Positions 31,871 through 44,299 of a stretch of DNA of 64,000 nt are shown here, in pieces; the first letter of the stretch is position 1, and the number at the start of each line of letters is the position of its first letter. The notes below the pieces were generated by a model. It was not told the DNA's origin. It searched no databases and saw nothing but the letters and a program-made list of their open reading frames with translations. The stretch spans positions 185,163,505 through 185,227,504 of the forward strand of contig JAKSZU010000003.1 of assembly GCA_026018925.1 (NCBI GenBank), written 5' to 3'. Both the position numbers and the translations under genes were made by a program. This DNA is from Tupaia tana. Lineage: Eukaryota > Chordata > Mammalia > Scandentia > Tupaiidae.

Positions 31871-34139
31871 GAGATAAACTTTCCTAAGAATTATAGACCT
31901 TTTGTCTGTTTTATCTCCTCATTCTTTCTTCCTCAGAACCAGACCTTCTCTTACAGAGCCACTCTTTAAACTAGGTAAGACTTCATTTTTCTGACAGAGG
32001 ATTTTTAGTTCAATTTTATTAAATTGGATATGAGGATTATGTTGAAATTAGTTGGGGAGACATAGTGGCAAGAGTACTATGGCTACTTGCAAAATGCAAT
32101 TAAGTCCTGGGAAGGTGGCCAAGAGCCCTGGCAGGCAGAAACTAGAAACCAGGGGAGGGATTATATTGGAGTCATATTAGTACCATCTAATTGCTGTCTT
32201 AACTTTCTCCTTTCAGTCATCCTGGTTGTCCTGGCAGAGACTCTATGCTTCCAGTATAAGAACAGGAGCCAAAGAAAATTTGTCACCAGTTTGAATTTGT
32301 GTTTGAATTAGTCTGAGAGCTGGCCATGAAAAATTGTTCCCTTTGTATCTCTGATGTTGTTCCAGATGTTCCAGCTGCTTGTGGGTCACTATGCTGCACG
32401 TTCAGCCCTGGCATGAACACTGGGAAATGATAACTGATCAACATTTGATAGTCCAGTCCCAAGTCAATAGACCCGTAGACATCCCAGAAATTAAGGCATC
32501 AGAAAAACACTTAGTTATTACACTGAGAAAATGAGCATTTAGATTATTTCTGGTGGTAAAGGGAAGTGGAATACCAGGATATAAATTCTCGTGGTTATTT
32601 GCAGGAAGAAATCCCCTTTTTCCCAAATATACCCTCCAGTAATACCTGCAATTTTGTTTTAATTACAGTAAAATGTATCATTCACTTTAGACTCCTCTCA
32701 AAGGCTAATGTCCCTGGCTGGGAAGCATATCGGCCCTAACTGTTAGTATGGATGAACAACGGAGCCTTGTCAGTGTAGAAGAGGTCAATGCAAAAAAAGG
32801 AGCTGAAGGGGTGAACATTCATATGCTACAGCTATAACTTCCTTCCAGTGTTAACATGTAGTCTCTTGAGATTTAAACACATTTGTTAAGCCAATACTCT
32901 TCAAGAAGTATTGTCCAGTTCACTGAATGTGGATATCAGAAACCAAGATTTAAAATGCAGTGATCAGATATCCAGTTCAAATACCTCCTAGAGTTGAAAT
33001 CAACTGCTATTTTTAAATATTCTAAGTAAAGAGATTTATTTCCTTTAGGTTACTCTGCTAACAGATGCCATCTATTTCTCTTACTCTTAGTGTCTCTATT
33101 TGTTAAATGTGGATCTAGATCTTTGCTTTGAATGCTTGAAAGCCTCGAAAGATTCAGCCTTCTGCATTTTACCCATGCTGTAGAAATGGGAGTGGAAGAG
33201 TAACTTCAAGTTGAGAGCCCAACTTTCAAAAGTGTTATTCACATGGAAATTACATACCATGCTGCATCCTTATTTAATAACCTGAAAGTTTTTCTGTGGG
33301 ATGCAGGAAATGTTTTCCCCTCTAAGCATTTCACTTCTAAGAATGTAAGCAGCACACACTCAGATTTGAGGTGAGAGGAAAACCATTTGCTGTTTTCCTC
33401 CATCAGCGCTAGCTGTCCCTGTCCCAAACACTCAGACCATGAGCCACCACCATAGACTCTGACCAAGAAGTAATGAAAAGCGAGGTTCTCTTTAGAAGTA
33501 AAAACGTAGGACAAAATCTGGTTTCCCACAACCTCCCACACAGCCACCAGCCTTACCATAGTCTATTCCGTTCTCTCTTAGCTGAGACCTCATTTCCCTC
33601 CATTGTCTCTCTAACCAGTCCAGAAGTTAAAGAGGCACTAGACCGAGTCAGGCAAGCAAGATTTAGTCCCAACCTTTCAACTTATTTGCAGTGAAAACTT
33701 GGGCGAGTAGGTCATTCACTTGGATGCTGTCTCTCCAGCACCTAGAAAGCATGCATGCTCATTCCAGGTGGAAGGACTCCATGAAAACCCAGTTGTCTCA
33801 CCTGACTATGATTCCATTCATAGCACTGCAGTGAACTAGAGAGCTTCACTAAAATGATGCTTTGCCATCACACCTTTATCCTTACTGAGAAATTACTGAT
33901 AAATTTCTCTGGGCATTTTTCCTAGGTTGGTGCGCTATACTAATATACTAGAAAAGTACTTACCTATTGCATTTTGGAAAATGCTACAGGTAGCAGTGCC
34001 TGAAATCTCACCATTAGAACTTCTTCCTTTGGATGAAATGTTATTGTTTTCTTAAAATAAAAATACCAATAATATTGATTGAAATAATCAATTCTCGACT
34101 CCTTCTCCCCAACCCTTGATAGCCTGAAAGTCCCCTACC
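31871..34139. other. unassigned non-coding sequence
   Basis: No gene. A possible very old SINE head lies at 32,050-32,170 ('gagacatagtggcaagagta'), too decayed to call. Confidence 0.4.
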
Positions 34140-34815
34140 CACTACCATTGCAGTTGACTAAGTAATGCCCTCCCCAAAGAGGTCCCCAGAACATTAATAA
34201 GTTATCTTGCAAAAGAGATGGCAGAGGATTTTGAGGTAGTGAGATTATCCTGGACTATCCAGGTGGGTCAATAGTAACAAGGATTTTTTGTTATTGTTGT
34301 TTTGTTTTCTAGAGGGTACATGCACTCTTCAGAGAAAGAGAGAGGGAAATGGAAAAGCAACCTGCTTGTGACATGATCAGTCTCTTCTCTATTTCTTCAT
34401 CCTTTAAGGACTTTGAGCATGCATGCATAAACACTCAGTGTGTTTTTTCAAGCCACTGGGTCAAGGACTGGAATTGCACAGTTGGCCATATGGAATTCAG
34501 CTCCCTTATCACCAGACCATGAACTGATGCATTGCAAGGTTTCTTTTAAGGGAAAGGAACTGAGACAGAGAAAGAGACAAGTAGAAGATGCTACACTTCT
34601 GACTTTGATGATGGAGGATAGGACCGCAAGCACAAGGAATGCAGGCAGTAGAAGCCAGGAAGTACGAGAAAGTAGATTCTCTCCTAAAGTTTCCAGGACA
34701 AATGCTGCACTACCAACATCTGGATTTTAATCTCCAGAATGGCAAGACATTATATATGCTTTGTTTTAAGCCACTAAGACTTGGAAATTACAGAAGCAAT
34801 AGGAAACTAATATAG
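34140..34815 (+). mobile_element. fossil ERVL-MaLR-type solo LTR (MLT1-like), SINE inserted
   Basis: Carries the order of motifs known from mammalian MaLR LTRs: 'gagattatcctggactatcc', 'gatggaggataggaccgc', 'aggaatgcaggc', 'gttttaagccactaagact' and 'aataggaaactaatata'. Ancient and broken, with no internal coding region. A reverse SINE is inserted near its middle. Confidence 0.75.
34290..34530 (-). mobile_element. old family A SINE inside an LTR
   Basis: 'gttttctagagggtacatgc', GA-rich tract, reverse body 'aggactttgagcatgcatgc', CAAGCCACTGGGTCAAGGAC and a decayed B box, ending near 34,530. Old head type. Confidence 0.75.
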
Positions 34816-34936
34816 CACCCAATTCACACTCTAATACGGACCTGGGCTGCTTGTGCTAGTTTTTACTTACAACCATGATGAGTCCACTTAAGTTATCATA
34901 AATATTAATCAATGAAATGCTGAACATTATCCCATT

Positions 34937-35146
34937 TAAGAGAGAGAGAGAAAAACTAAGAAAGCACCTACCACAGGGAATGGCCATGCTTTGATCCCTT
35001 TTTCCTCTATCTTTCCCACCTTTCAGGATTTCGGGCTCACACACTTATGCACTCAGCACGTTTCTCAGCTGCCAGGTCTGGGACTCAAACCACACTGTCA
35101 GCCATGTGGTATCTAGCTGCCTTAACCACCAAGCTACAGGCTGGCC
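34937..35146 (-). mobile_element. old family A SINE
   Basis: GA-rich tract, GGGAATGGCCATGCTTTGAT, 'aggatttcgggctcacac', CTGCCAGGTCTGGGACTCAA, reverse B box ACTCAAACCACAC and a head ending CAGGCTGGCC. Confidence 0.85.
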
Positions 35147-35559
35147 AGTATCTACCTTTTGACTCAACTAGTAAGAGAAGTTTGTTGGTTAAACTGGACC
35201 GTGGGGGAGTAGCGCTGACCTGAGATAACAAGTATTTGGAAGAATCAAAGAGAACTAGAAAAATAATAACAGCATAAACAAGAAAAATCAAAAAAGAAGA
35301 AGGATGAAGAGGACAAAAAGGAAAGGGAGAGAGGAGGACGAGCTATTGGACAGATCTAAAAGAAGATTCCAACATGGGTTAAACTTGACACTGGTTTTGG
35401 AAGTTTAATAAGTCAGTATTACCTCTAAAGAACAGTCATTTGCCACTATTCAATTACTGAGTATCTATAAACCTAAAAAAATAGTAAGTACTTCCGACAA
35501 CTAGAAGGTAAGTTAGTGCTACTGCCTTTAATCATCTTCTATTTTTGTTGATTAAAAAT
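35147..35559. other. unassigned non-coding sequence
   Basis: Purine-rich at 35,280-35,340. Nothing recognised. Confidence 0.4.
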
Positions 35560-36390
35560 CTTAGGATGTCTCTACCTGGTCTGTAGCTAAACCTCCACCT
35601 AGACTCTCATCATTTTCTTCCCTTTCTAATCCATTTTCCGCATAGAAGTCAGATGATATTTATAAATATAAATTGGATATTTATAAATATAAATTGGATA
35701 TTTATAAAGATAAATTAGATCACCCCTACTTAAAACCTCTCAAGGACTTCTTTTGCATTTAGAATAAAATTCAAGGCCCTTATTATAGCTTGTAGACATC
35801 TGTCAGTCTGATTCCTGGCCCACTCTCTATGGTTGCACCTTCACTCCCAATATATCTGCCACACTGGCCCTATTTCTACTCTTAAATATGCCAGTTTCAT
35901 TCTCACCTTTGGTCCCTATGAAGACTGAATCATGAGCCACCAATGTTGTTCTTCAACTAATTCACTTAGCTGTTCCTTCTCTGTGTCTGGGTTCAAGTAC
36001 GAATACCACAGTCAAAGAGAGGTCTTCCAACAGGTATTCTGTCAAATAACCTCTTTTCCCCCCCTCTAACACTTTGTAACATGTAAGTCTTCCCATGAAG
36101 GGCAGGTTTTGCCCTTTTGTTCATTATTATATCAACAGAATCCAATCTGTTTTTCTGCATATGATAGGAACTCCAGTATTACAGGATAAAGTAATGGATT
36201 TGTGAATGGATAAATGAACAGACAGATGGTTTCTCTTCATCCTGAAATCCTGTACACTAGTGTAGCCTTTTTATTTTTTGTTTTTCTTATTGTCTCACTT
36301 AATTTTGTCCACTGCTTTAATGCCTAGCCTCTAGACCTCTGCCCAGCATCCAACAGACACTTGATGAATATTCGCTGAATGAACAAAAGA
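35560..36390 (+). repeat. L2 LINE 3' portion
   Basis: Long forward L2 match: 'aatccattttccgcatagaa', 'acttaaaacctctcaaggac', 'ttagaataaaattcaaggcc', 'ctgtcagtctgattcctggc', 'gccacactggccctatttc', 'tgaagggcaggttttgccc' and a 3' end with CAACAGACACTTGATGAATA. A 21-bp tandem repeat has arisen inside it. Confidence 0.85.
35655..35717. repeat. 21-bp minisatellite, three units
   Basis: Three head-to-tail units of GATATTTATAAATATAAATT plus one G. The third carries two changes. It lies within L2. Confidence 0.93.
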
Positions 36391-36973
36391 AGAAATCCTA
36401 AGATTATGCCAAATACCTCTTAGTCATTTATTTTAAATCAAGTGATAAGTCAAAGTTTGAGTTTAAATTAATGGATTTAGGCATCAATGCTTAGAAAAAT
36501 AAACATTAAAAATCCTTCTGAAATATAAGATGCATATTTTGCCTTCTTATTTATAGGCCAACAAATACAGTATGACATTTTCTTGATGTCTGAGGGTCAT
36601 TAATATGAACATCAATTATTGTTTGCTTCTGTCTCTGAGGATGAAGTTTGGTCTGACATTCATAGGAAGGAAAGGAGGCATAAAAGCAAATGTGGTCCCT
36701 CACAGTTCTCTCAGCCATCTATGCCAAATGGCCTGCAGCATGCAAGACAGAAACTTAAAGATAATTGAACAACCATTTTCTTTGGGAAAGAGAAATGGAT
36801 ACAAACTCTTTTCTTTTCTCTCTCTAAAGATAAAAACACAGACATTTCATTTCTAGTGCATGAGGGCCCTCTCAGTCATTTAAAACTTATATACACTTAT
36901 GAAAGTAAGTTGCCCAGTCTATCTTTGGGGCTTCCTACTTTCACCTTCAGAATTGTCCTGAGAGAGTCTGATC
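36391..36973. other. unassigned non-coding sequence
   Basis: No repeat or gene recognised. Confidence 0.4.
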
Positions 36974-36990
36974 AAAAGAACACTGACTTC

Positions 36991-37248
36991 TGGGACCAGC
37001 AGTTAGCTAATGGCTATGTCGCTGGACTCCCACGTAGTCGACCGCAGTTCGCGTCCCGGACCCGGTGGCTTAAAACTCACACCGGGCACGTGTGCGTGCT
37101 TGCCCAAGATCCCGAGAGGAGAATGGAGGAGAAGGGATTGCGGCATGGCCATCCCCCCTGGGGGGTGATTTCTCACTTCCTGTCTTTCTGTCTCTGTCTG
37201 TCTGACGAGCACACGTGCTCTATAGCAAAAACCTCTATTAAAAAAAAA
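36991..37248 (+). mobile_element. young family A SINE with target-site duplication
   Basis: Near-consensus: GGGACCAGCAGTTAGCTAAT head, CAGTTCGCGTCCCGGACCC, 'cccaagatcccgagagg', GCCATCCCCCCTGGGGGGTG, CTATAGCAAAAACCTCT and poly(A). AAAAGAACACTGACTTC is present on both sides (36,974 and 37,249). CpG sites are largely intact. Confidence 0.97.
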
Positions 37249-37265
37249 AAAAGAACACTGACTTC

Positions 37266-37811
37266 AGAGGCAAACACAACTGAATCTGATGCTCAGCTTT
37301 CCCACTCCTAGCCATCCATGGAAGATACAGGGATTTGACTGTACAATGTATGTATCGCGTTACATAGTATTTAACATAGAGATAAATGCCTGATTCACGG
37401 GGAGGTTTTCTCTTACTCCTTTTGTGTGCCATCTGCCCTCCTAGTGACGTAAATGACCTGTGATTCTCACTGTTCATTGCCTGGGAAAGGTAATCAGCTT
37501 CCTTCCCTTCGCCTTTTGTCATCTATCAAGAAGAGCCCTATGGAAAGAATTTGATTAATTGACCCAAAAATATTGGGTCCTGAAAATTACCTGCCTGTTT
37601 TTCTTTTCAGTAACATTTGTGCTAGGAAAGGGGACAATGAATTCATCCACAGGATTGGCACTGAAATGATAAACTCTCAGGCATCACGGGGAAACTGGAA
37701 GTACAGTTTGCTTAGGGAACTGGTTCGCCCTTTGCTCTGTAAATCAAACTGCTTAGGTTACACTGTTTCTGCCTTCGCCAAGGCAAAGACTTGCACCAAA
37801 TTTTTAAAATA
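37266..37811. other. unassigned non-coding sequence
   Basis: Complex sequence with an 87-codon ORF (37,573-37,836) and a splice-acceptor-like TGTTTTTCTTTTCAG at 37,597. No domain is recognised, and the last third of the ORF runs into a SINE. I do not call an exon. Confidence 0.3.
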
Positions 37812-38002
37812 TATATTTCATTTAGTTTTCCATTAGCAAGTGATAGAGACAGAGAAAGAGAGCGACATGGTACCCACAAAAAGTGGGCAAGTGTGTGTCT
37901 AGCATACTCAGGGAGGTCTCCGGACTTGAACCAGGTGCCCTCCCATGTGAGATGGCCTTAATGAGTTTCATATTTTACCACTATACCATCATCTGGCCCA
38001 CA
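37812..38002 (-). mobile_element. family B tRNA-derived SINE
   Basis: Reverse copy: GA-rich tract, 'gtctagcatactcaggg', 'aggtctccggacttgaacca' (reverse B box), 'ctcccatgtgagatgg' and a reverse head ending ACCATCATCTGGCCC. Confidence 0.75.
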
Positions 38003-38869
38003 TTTTTAAATCTGAATAATTAAAACGTGTGATCTGATATCTCTTATATTTCAAATATATACTTCTTCCAATGTAATACAGTAAAACATAGCCAATACAT
38101 TTCTACCTGGAAAATCATGTAACTGCTGTGTCTTTATATAGCTGCATCTCATTCTGGCTTATTGAAAGATTTCAGCTTCTCATAGAGAGGGTTTTAACGA
38201 AGCTACTTTAAGCCTTTTTTAGATTTGAAATGATAAAAGCACTGGCAGGACTTGTAAGAGATAGCACAGGGGTTGCTGTACGAGCATCTCTAACATTGGA
38301 AATCTGCCCCATCCAGAGAGCGCTTCGCTATTTATCAGGATTTAGGGAAGAGACTCAAGTGCACACATGATGCCATTTTTAAAAGATCCCATTAAAGCAG
38401 ACATTCTCACACCCATTGGGTATGGAGATCAGTTTATCTGGGACACTGCAGGTGGCACGTTTTTCATTTCTGGGGCCATTAAAGGATGATTCCCAGAGTG
38501 GAGGCTGATTTGAAGATCCTGAGGTTCCCTTGGTAGTAATGTAAAGAGAATCTCTCAGATAAACTATTAATAGCTAAGGTAATTCAGTATGTGGTGATTT
38601 TACAAAATATACAAGTAAGAACTAATAATGTTTTAATCACAACCTAAAGAAATAAATTTCTATTCCAGGGTGAAAAGTGAGATGGCTTAATTTGTTTGGC
38701 TGCCTGTTATTACTGCTCATTAGTTTATATGTATAGTCACTGAAAATAATTAGGCTATTTCTAAATCACATACGAGCCCAATTTTCATCAATACTTGACT
38801 AAAGCACCAAAGCAGAAAACAAGAAAGAGATTGTTTTTTAGAAACGTAGTGCAAGTGGTTGGTTGGTAC
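38003..38869. promoter_or_regulatory. candidate conserved non-coding block
   Basis: Repeat-free sequence with well-formed AT motifs ('agataaactattaatagc', 'gctcattagtttatatg', 'gaaaataattaggc', 'ggggccattaaagg') and no ORF of note. The texture suggests possible enhancer-type conservation; untested inference. Confidence 0.25.
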
Positions 38870-39705
38870 CTGCTGCAATGGCTCCAGATGATCTCTCCTC
38901 CTGGTCACAAGCTGTGTGGCCTCTCCCCAGGCATGTGGACTGCATGAAGTGAGTTTCTTCTACCAAACAGGATATGGAATGAGGGAGGGAATGTCACTTC
39001 TGAGATTGGGTAACAAAAGACAGTATAAACTCTCTCTTCCTTCTTTCTCATTTTCTGCAATGAACCAGTACCATTGTGTGAGCTACCCTACAGAAAAACT
39101 CATGTGGTCAAACCAGTAGTAACATGGCGGTTAAGGTAGCAGGATCCCACGTGGCCAACGACCTGGTTCAAGCCTCAGACCTGGTGGCTCAAGAAACACT
39201 CTTGGTGCGTGTGTACATGCCCAAGATTCCAAAAGGAGGGAGAAATGAAAGACAAAGGATTGCAGCATGACCATTTCCTATGGGGGGAGGAGGGTACTTT
39301 CTCACCCATGCCTTCCCGGTCTCTCTCAGGCAAGCACACATGCCCTCTGGAAAAAGTAAAAGAAAAAGAAAACCCATGTGGCAAGAAATTGAGGACAGCT
39401 TCTAAGTAAAAACTAATGAGGAAGTGAGGTCGTCAGCCACATAGCCCCTGTGGAACTAAATTTTGCCAACAACCATATGATGAGCTTGTAAGAAGATCCT
39501 TCACTAGTTGAGCCTTAAAATGAGATCGTGATCCCAGCCAAAACCTTGACTGCAGTCTTGAGAGAGACCCTGAAAAGGGAAAACCCAACTAGGCCACACC
39601 AGACCATACCAGATTCCTGGCCCATATTATCTGTGAAATAATGGGTTGTTTTAAGCCACTAAGTTTTAGAATAATTTGTTACACTGTAATATATAACTAA
39701 ATCGA
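38870..39705 (+). mobile_element. fossil ERVL-MaLR-type solo LTR (MLT1-like), SINE inserted
   Basis: Motif order typical of MLT1 LTRs: 'gtcacttctgagattgggta', 'gccaacaaccatatgatgag', 'ccttgactgcagtcttgaga', 'gagaccctgaaaaggg', 'gttttaagccactaagtttt' and 'aatttgttacactg'. Ancient, broken, no coding interior. A forward SINE interrupts it. Confidence 0.8.
39112..39368 (+). mobile_element. old family A SINE inside an LTR
   Basis: ACCAGTAGTAACATGGCGGT head, GGTTCAAGCCTC B box, 'cccaagattccaaaagg' body, CATGCCCTCTGGAAAAAG and an A/G tail. AAAACTCATGTGG (39,096) and AAAACCCATGTGG (39,369) are a good target-site duplication. Confidence 0.92.
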
Positions 39706-42700
39706 GAACTTCTAAATACATAAATCTTATATAGTAGATCAGTAGATAAAGTGTAGTATAAAATAGGGTAAATTAAAGACTATTTGAATACATAGAAATA
39801 AGATCAATGTAGTTACATAAATGATCTCCAAATGAGATTAAATCAATTTGTTCAGAAGTCTAAGAGGTAGATAAACTAGAGCTTCAATCCAACACCCAGA
39901 CATTATAGACCACTTGACCAAAAGGCAACGGAAAACCTTGACTTTAGTTCTAAGGAACTCTGGTTTCTAGCAACCATTTCTCAAGGAAATAAACAGAAAA
40001 CATTCTAGATAGCCTATGGAGACAGAAAACTTTTCAAAACTATTAATATACTCTATTTACATAGTTAATAGTAAACACAGCATTATTTTTTCCAGAGGTC
40101 ATATTTAAGAATCAATTTTGAACGAATCACTAAAAGAACAATAAATAGTTTTCCACACTCATAGTTTTCCAGAGCTACCAGAGCTACAAGTGAATATTCT
40201 CAAGGAGCTCTCTCTGTGATTTGGTGGTCATTAAAAAGGCAACCAAATAGAAAACTATTTCCACAATGAAGAAAGTCAGAGATGGATCTCATAAAACAAA
40301 AGAGTACGTGGAGTAAGAGGCCAACAAAAAAATTCAGGGCTGAGCAACTCCTTTTTCCTACCTTGTGTTATGGAAAAAGAAGCTGAATGTAAGAAATTAG
40401 TTAGGAGAGTGTTAGAAGTTCTGGGGGGACTCAAAGAGGGAGGGTGGTGGTGTCTGGGTATCAGGGTACTGCTAGTGGCTTTGCAAGAGTCCAAGAGTCT
40501 CTGCATAAGATGAAGCAGAAATAGAAAGACTTCTACTGCAATTCTGTCTTCTAACACCCCTGAAGATCTCCTATTGGCAGACCTTTCCTTGAGCCCAAGT
40601 AAAAACTGGGTCTGGGGAATATATTACCAGTAGAACGGTGGGTATATGGCTAAATGCCAATAAATGCTTTTGTCACACATATTATTTCCCTTTGAGAGAA
40701 AGCATATATTTTCAAGTCTGAAATGATCACAAAGGATCTATTGGACAAAATTTCTTGAGTGTTTTACATAAGTTTTACAAGTAAAACCCAAAGTTCACAC
40801 TGTATTCACATGATAACAAGATAACTGAATGAATATGTCAATTTTGTCAAACATAAAACTAAAAGATTTTGGATTTTTAAATGTCCCTCAAATCTGTTAT
40901 AAGAATGGGTTTTTGACCGAACAATTTAATCTAGTCAAATCATTTCACTCATAAATGCCTTATATACAGTTCTTACGAGCCTGTCACAACCAGGTTTATA
41001 AACCTACTGTACTGAGAAGGAAAAAAATGCATATGGTAGATGTGAGCCCTTAAAGATCCAGATAATTACCTTACCTATTCATTTACATAATATTTGGGAT
41101 TTCAGGTATTCGGTTGTGTCATCTCCAGCCACATCAGTCAATATTGAGTGCTTTGACTATTTTGCACATTTTCACAGAAAGGCAATTATTTATTGTCCCC
41201 TCAATTTGGTCACATTTTCAGGCAAGCATAGGAAGAATGTGCGATTATCAATTTAAATTAAATTTTATCTGATTATTACTTCAGTTTTTAGAATGATCTA
41301 AATATTTGTTTTTTCTATGCATGCTCTCAGAATGCCTTTACCTTACTGTGCAGGGAGTAAACTATTTGAAAGTACTGTTTTCAATTTAATACGTATTTAG
41401 CAAGGGCCATGATGTTTCTAGTACTGTGACAGGTGCTACCCCACATGGTGTTTCACTTCTAACACCGTGAGCCTCACATTCTGCCTGGCCTGGAACTAGG
41501 GCTTAGCGAGTAGCTATCAAATAACTGATCAGAGTTAAAGGAACTGAAGGTCTTTCATTAAACCACAGTCTTCCACCTATTATTGTAACAGATGTATTTT
41601 CAATCTGCCTTCAAAATCCCTGGTAATTTGTCAGTGGCCTAGTTACTGCAGAGGAAAGAAAACCTTGGATATCTTGCTTTAATGCTTGAATTTCTACAGG
41701 TAATTGGATTTCTTCCTCCTTGAGGAGATACAATGAAAAAGTCATGTCCTTGGTCTTCTTCCTTCAAGAACCTGGAAAACATTTGAACACTTGGCCACAA
41801 TTTCTACACTTTCTGTTGTACTTTTGCTATAGATGAGTGGTAATATTATAGCAGCTTCCAGGAGCTACTGCAGGGGAAGGAAATGTGGGCGCTGATATTT
41901 GCATGTGGAAATCTGTACTCACCAGCAATGTTATCCGTAAGGCCCTGGAGTAAATAAGGGCCTTTCTTATTGCCCTTATCCTTGATCCTTATTTGTTCAT
42001 CTGAATGAACCATTACATACTGCCAATGTCAACTGAGTAGGGTCTGAAAGGACAATTCTCCCAGATCAATAATGCAGTTGGCTTGAGTGCCAGTGGAAGA
42101 AGGCAGGTGGCAGAGAGAGCATTAAGTGTTTGCCTCTGCTCCTTTTCAAGGCCTGCTAAGATGATAGAAATGGAATTTTCAAAAGGTATAAACTCATACA
42201 GACAAGGAGAGAAATCAATATGAACAATATTGTTAAACATAGTAACCAAATGCAAAAAGTTAAATTTTAATTGATGTAGAGAATGCTGAGAAGTAAACAA
42301 ATTCATTCTGCAGAACCCCACACAAAATACTCAGAAAATCATCTCTATAAGTAGAGGTAAAGATGGGGCTGAAGTGGGGGGGGATCAGTTCAAAGTCTGT
42401 TTACAAAGTGATTAGATTTCAAAATTATCTCTTTGACTTAGTGAATGTCCCACCCTTTAGGAAGACTAGAAATTTTTCTCCAGGATGGATAATAGAAAGT
42501 CTCTAAGCTGGAGGACAGCAAGCACTTTTAAGAATAGGTATGTGATACTAAGAAAAAAGAACGTATGAAAGCCTGCTTATAGTAACTTAAGATTCCCCTC
42601 CACCACTACTCGCAGTTCTCTTTCTGACGAAATCCACAGAATGCTATTAGGAAGGTTTATCCTACTGCAAAAGGGACTAGAAGATGCTACTCTTGGAAAT

Positions 42701-43046
42701 CTGACCAGTCCTAGAGAAAAGGACTAAATCTATAACATAGATTTCTCACTATAATGCCTTTCAATAAAGTTCACAATTAACCAGTCCACGTAAACAGAGT
42801 TTCTATTCTCTTAAATATGATCAGAGAGTCAAGAATAAAGAGAAAACTAAGGAAAAAAATGCTTGAAAGGCAGAAACAAAAACAAATGGAGGAAAGCAAA
42901 TTAGGAAAAGAAGAAAATAAGATACAAGCATATGACCTATAGCCTCAGAGAACTGAGAACAATATGCTTTGCAAAAGGAACATTCAGAGAGAAGAGAAAA
43001 AACAATAAAACCTACTGTAAACTAAAACTATGATGGTATGCATTTA
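39706..43046. other. mostly unassigned non-coding sequence
   Basis: AT-rich, with short ORFs only (up to 102 codons at 42,013-42,321, minus) and no recognised domain. A decayed MIR lies at 41,395-41,600. Confidence 0.45.
41395..41600 (-). repeat. MIR SINE, decayed
   Basis: Reverse MIR: 'agtactgtgacaggtgcta', 'tggtgtttcacttctaaca', 'ctggaactagggcttagc' and 'actgatcagagttaaagg' keep the order but are diverged. Confidence 0.5.
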
Positions 43047-43061
43047 AAAATACAATAGATA

Positions 43062-43334
43062 GGAACGAGCAGTTAGCGTAATGGCTATGTCTCTGGACTC
43101 CCATGTAGCCGACCATGGTTTGAGTCCCAGACCCTGTGGCTTAAACTCACACCAAGCACGTGTGTGTGCGTGCCCAAGATCCCGAGAGGAGAATGGAGGA
43201 GAAGGGATTGCGGCGTGACCATCCCCCCTGGGGGGGTGATTTCTTGCTTTCTATCTCTCTGTCTCTCCCTGTCTTTTTGGCGAGCGCACGCGCCCTAGAG
43301 AAAAAAACCTCTCAAAAAAAAAAAAAAAAAAAAA
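43062..43334 (+). mobile_element. young family A SINE
   Basis: GGAACGAGCAGTTAGCGTAA head, GGTTTGAGTCCC B box, 'cccaagatcccgagagg', CATCCCCCCTGGGGGGGTGA, GGCGAGCGCACGCGCCCTAG and poly(A). AAAATACAATAGATA (43,047) and AAAATTCAGTAGATA (about 43,337) are an imperfect target-site duplication. Confidence 0.95.
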
Positions 43335-43709
43335 AGAAAAATTCAGTAGATAAAACAGAAGTTTGTAAAAGTTTGAAAAATTTCTCCCAAAAGATAGTAA
43401 AATGATGAGACAGAAAATGAGAGTTATTTAAATAAGTTCAGTGAAACAGATGAAAGAGTTGAATGCTCATCTTCTACAGAAAGGAGGTAATAGGCAAGCA
43501 CGAAGCTAAAAAATTAAGTGCTAGTTTAAGGAGGTTGAACAGAGAGAAGAAGGTAATAGAGCAGTGAGATCATTGGAAGCAGTTGTCTTTGGGAGATGAA
43601 AATGTGGGTCCTGTGGGCAGAAGACTGCTGTTTTAAAACAAGTCCTATAAGTGTACAAAATATTTTCATCTATAACTTCAATAAAAATCAACACATTTTC
43701 CCCTAAACA
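43335..43709. other. unassigned non-coding sequence
   Basis: Nothing recognised. Confidence 0.35.
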
Positions 43710-43880
43710 GCACAGAATTTGCATCTGGATTTTAAAATCCTCCTCTGCCTGCCACTTACAAGTTTTTGGGTATTTTACCAAACTTCTTTAGTGTCTTTTT
43801 ATCCATATACCAGGAAGGTTACTACCTCAGAGGTGTGAGCGTCAAATATGATACTATAAGTGAAAAGGCAATCACATGCA
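43710..43880 (+). repeat. MIR SINE
   Basis: Forward MIR: 'atcctcctctgcctgccact', 'ttgggtattttaccaaac', 'ggaaggttactacctcagag', 'gtgtgagcgtcaaatatg' and 'ataagtgaaaaggc'. Confidence 0.7.
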
Positions 43881-44069
43881 GTGGTAAATATTAAAGGCAC
43901 AATGAATTTTAGCTCTTATTTTTTATCCCCTTGGTTAACTAGAAACAAATTTCTTTGTCATTTGCCAGAGGCTCTCTCATTTCATCCTTGTTTATGAGGG
44001 CAGAGATGCAAAAGGTTTTGAAATGACACTGTATTTCCAGGGCTGCCTCTGGCCTTTTTAGGCAGCATT

Positions 44070-44100
44070 GGCTAGCCACACTAACTAACTGCTGGTCCCT
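44070..44100 (-). mobile_element. SINE head fragment
   Basis: Only the reverse family A 5' end remains (TAACTAACTGCTGGTCCC). The rest of the element is absent. Confidence 0.55.
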
Positions 44101-44299
44101 TTTGTTAGACCTTGTATCTTCTCTGTATCAGAGACAGAAGTCTGGAATCAAATCCTCAGGAGGACGATGCTGAAGTATTGTGAGTATCCGTGTTCCGTGA
44201 TAAAGAAAAAGCTATTTTCATGTACTTAATTATTATTCTTAAAATGTTTTGCAGCCACCAAGAATTAAAAATAGTAACAATATTCATGGGAGGGAGAAA

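Noticed and set aside
34140-34815. LTR as part of a full retrovirus-like element
   Set aside because: No internal region or partner LTR is visible; it reads as a solo, ancient, broken LTR.
36974-37265. Direct repeats around SINEs as a CRISPR-like or regulatory repeat
   Set aside because: They are target-site duplications, each locus with its own sequence.
37573-37836. 87-codon ORF after a splice-acceptor-like sequence as an exon
   Set aside because: No domain, no donor evidence, and its end runs into a SINE.
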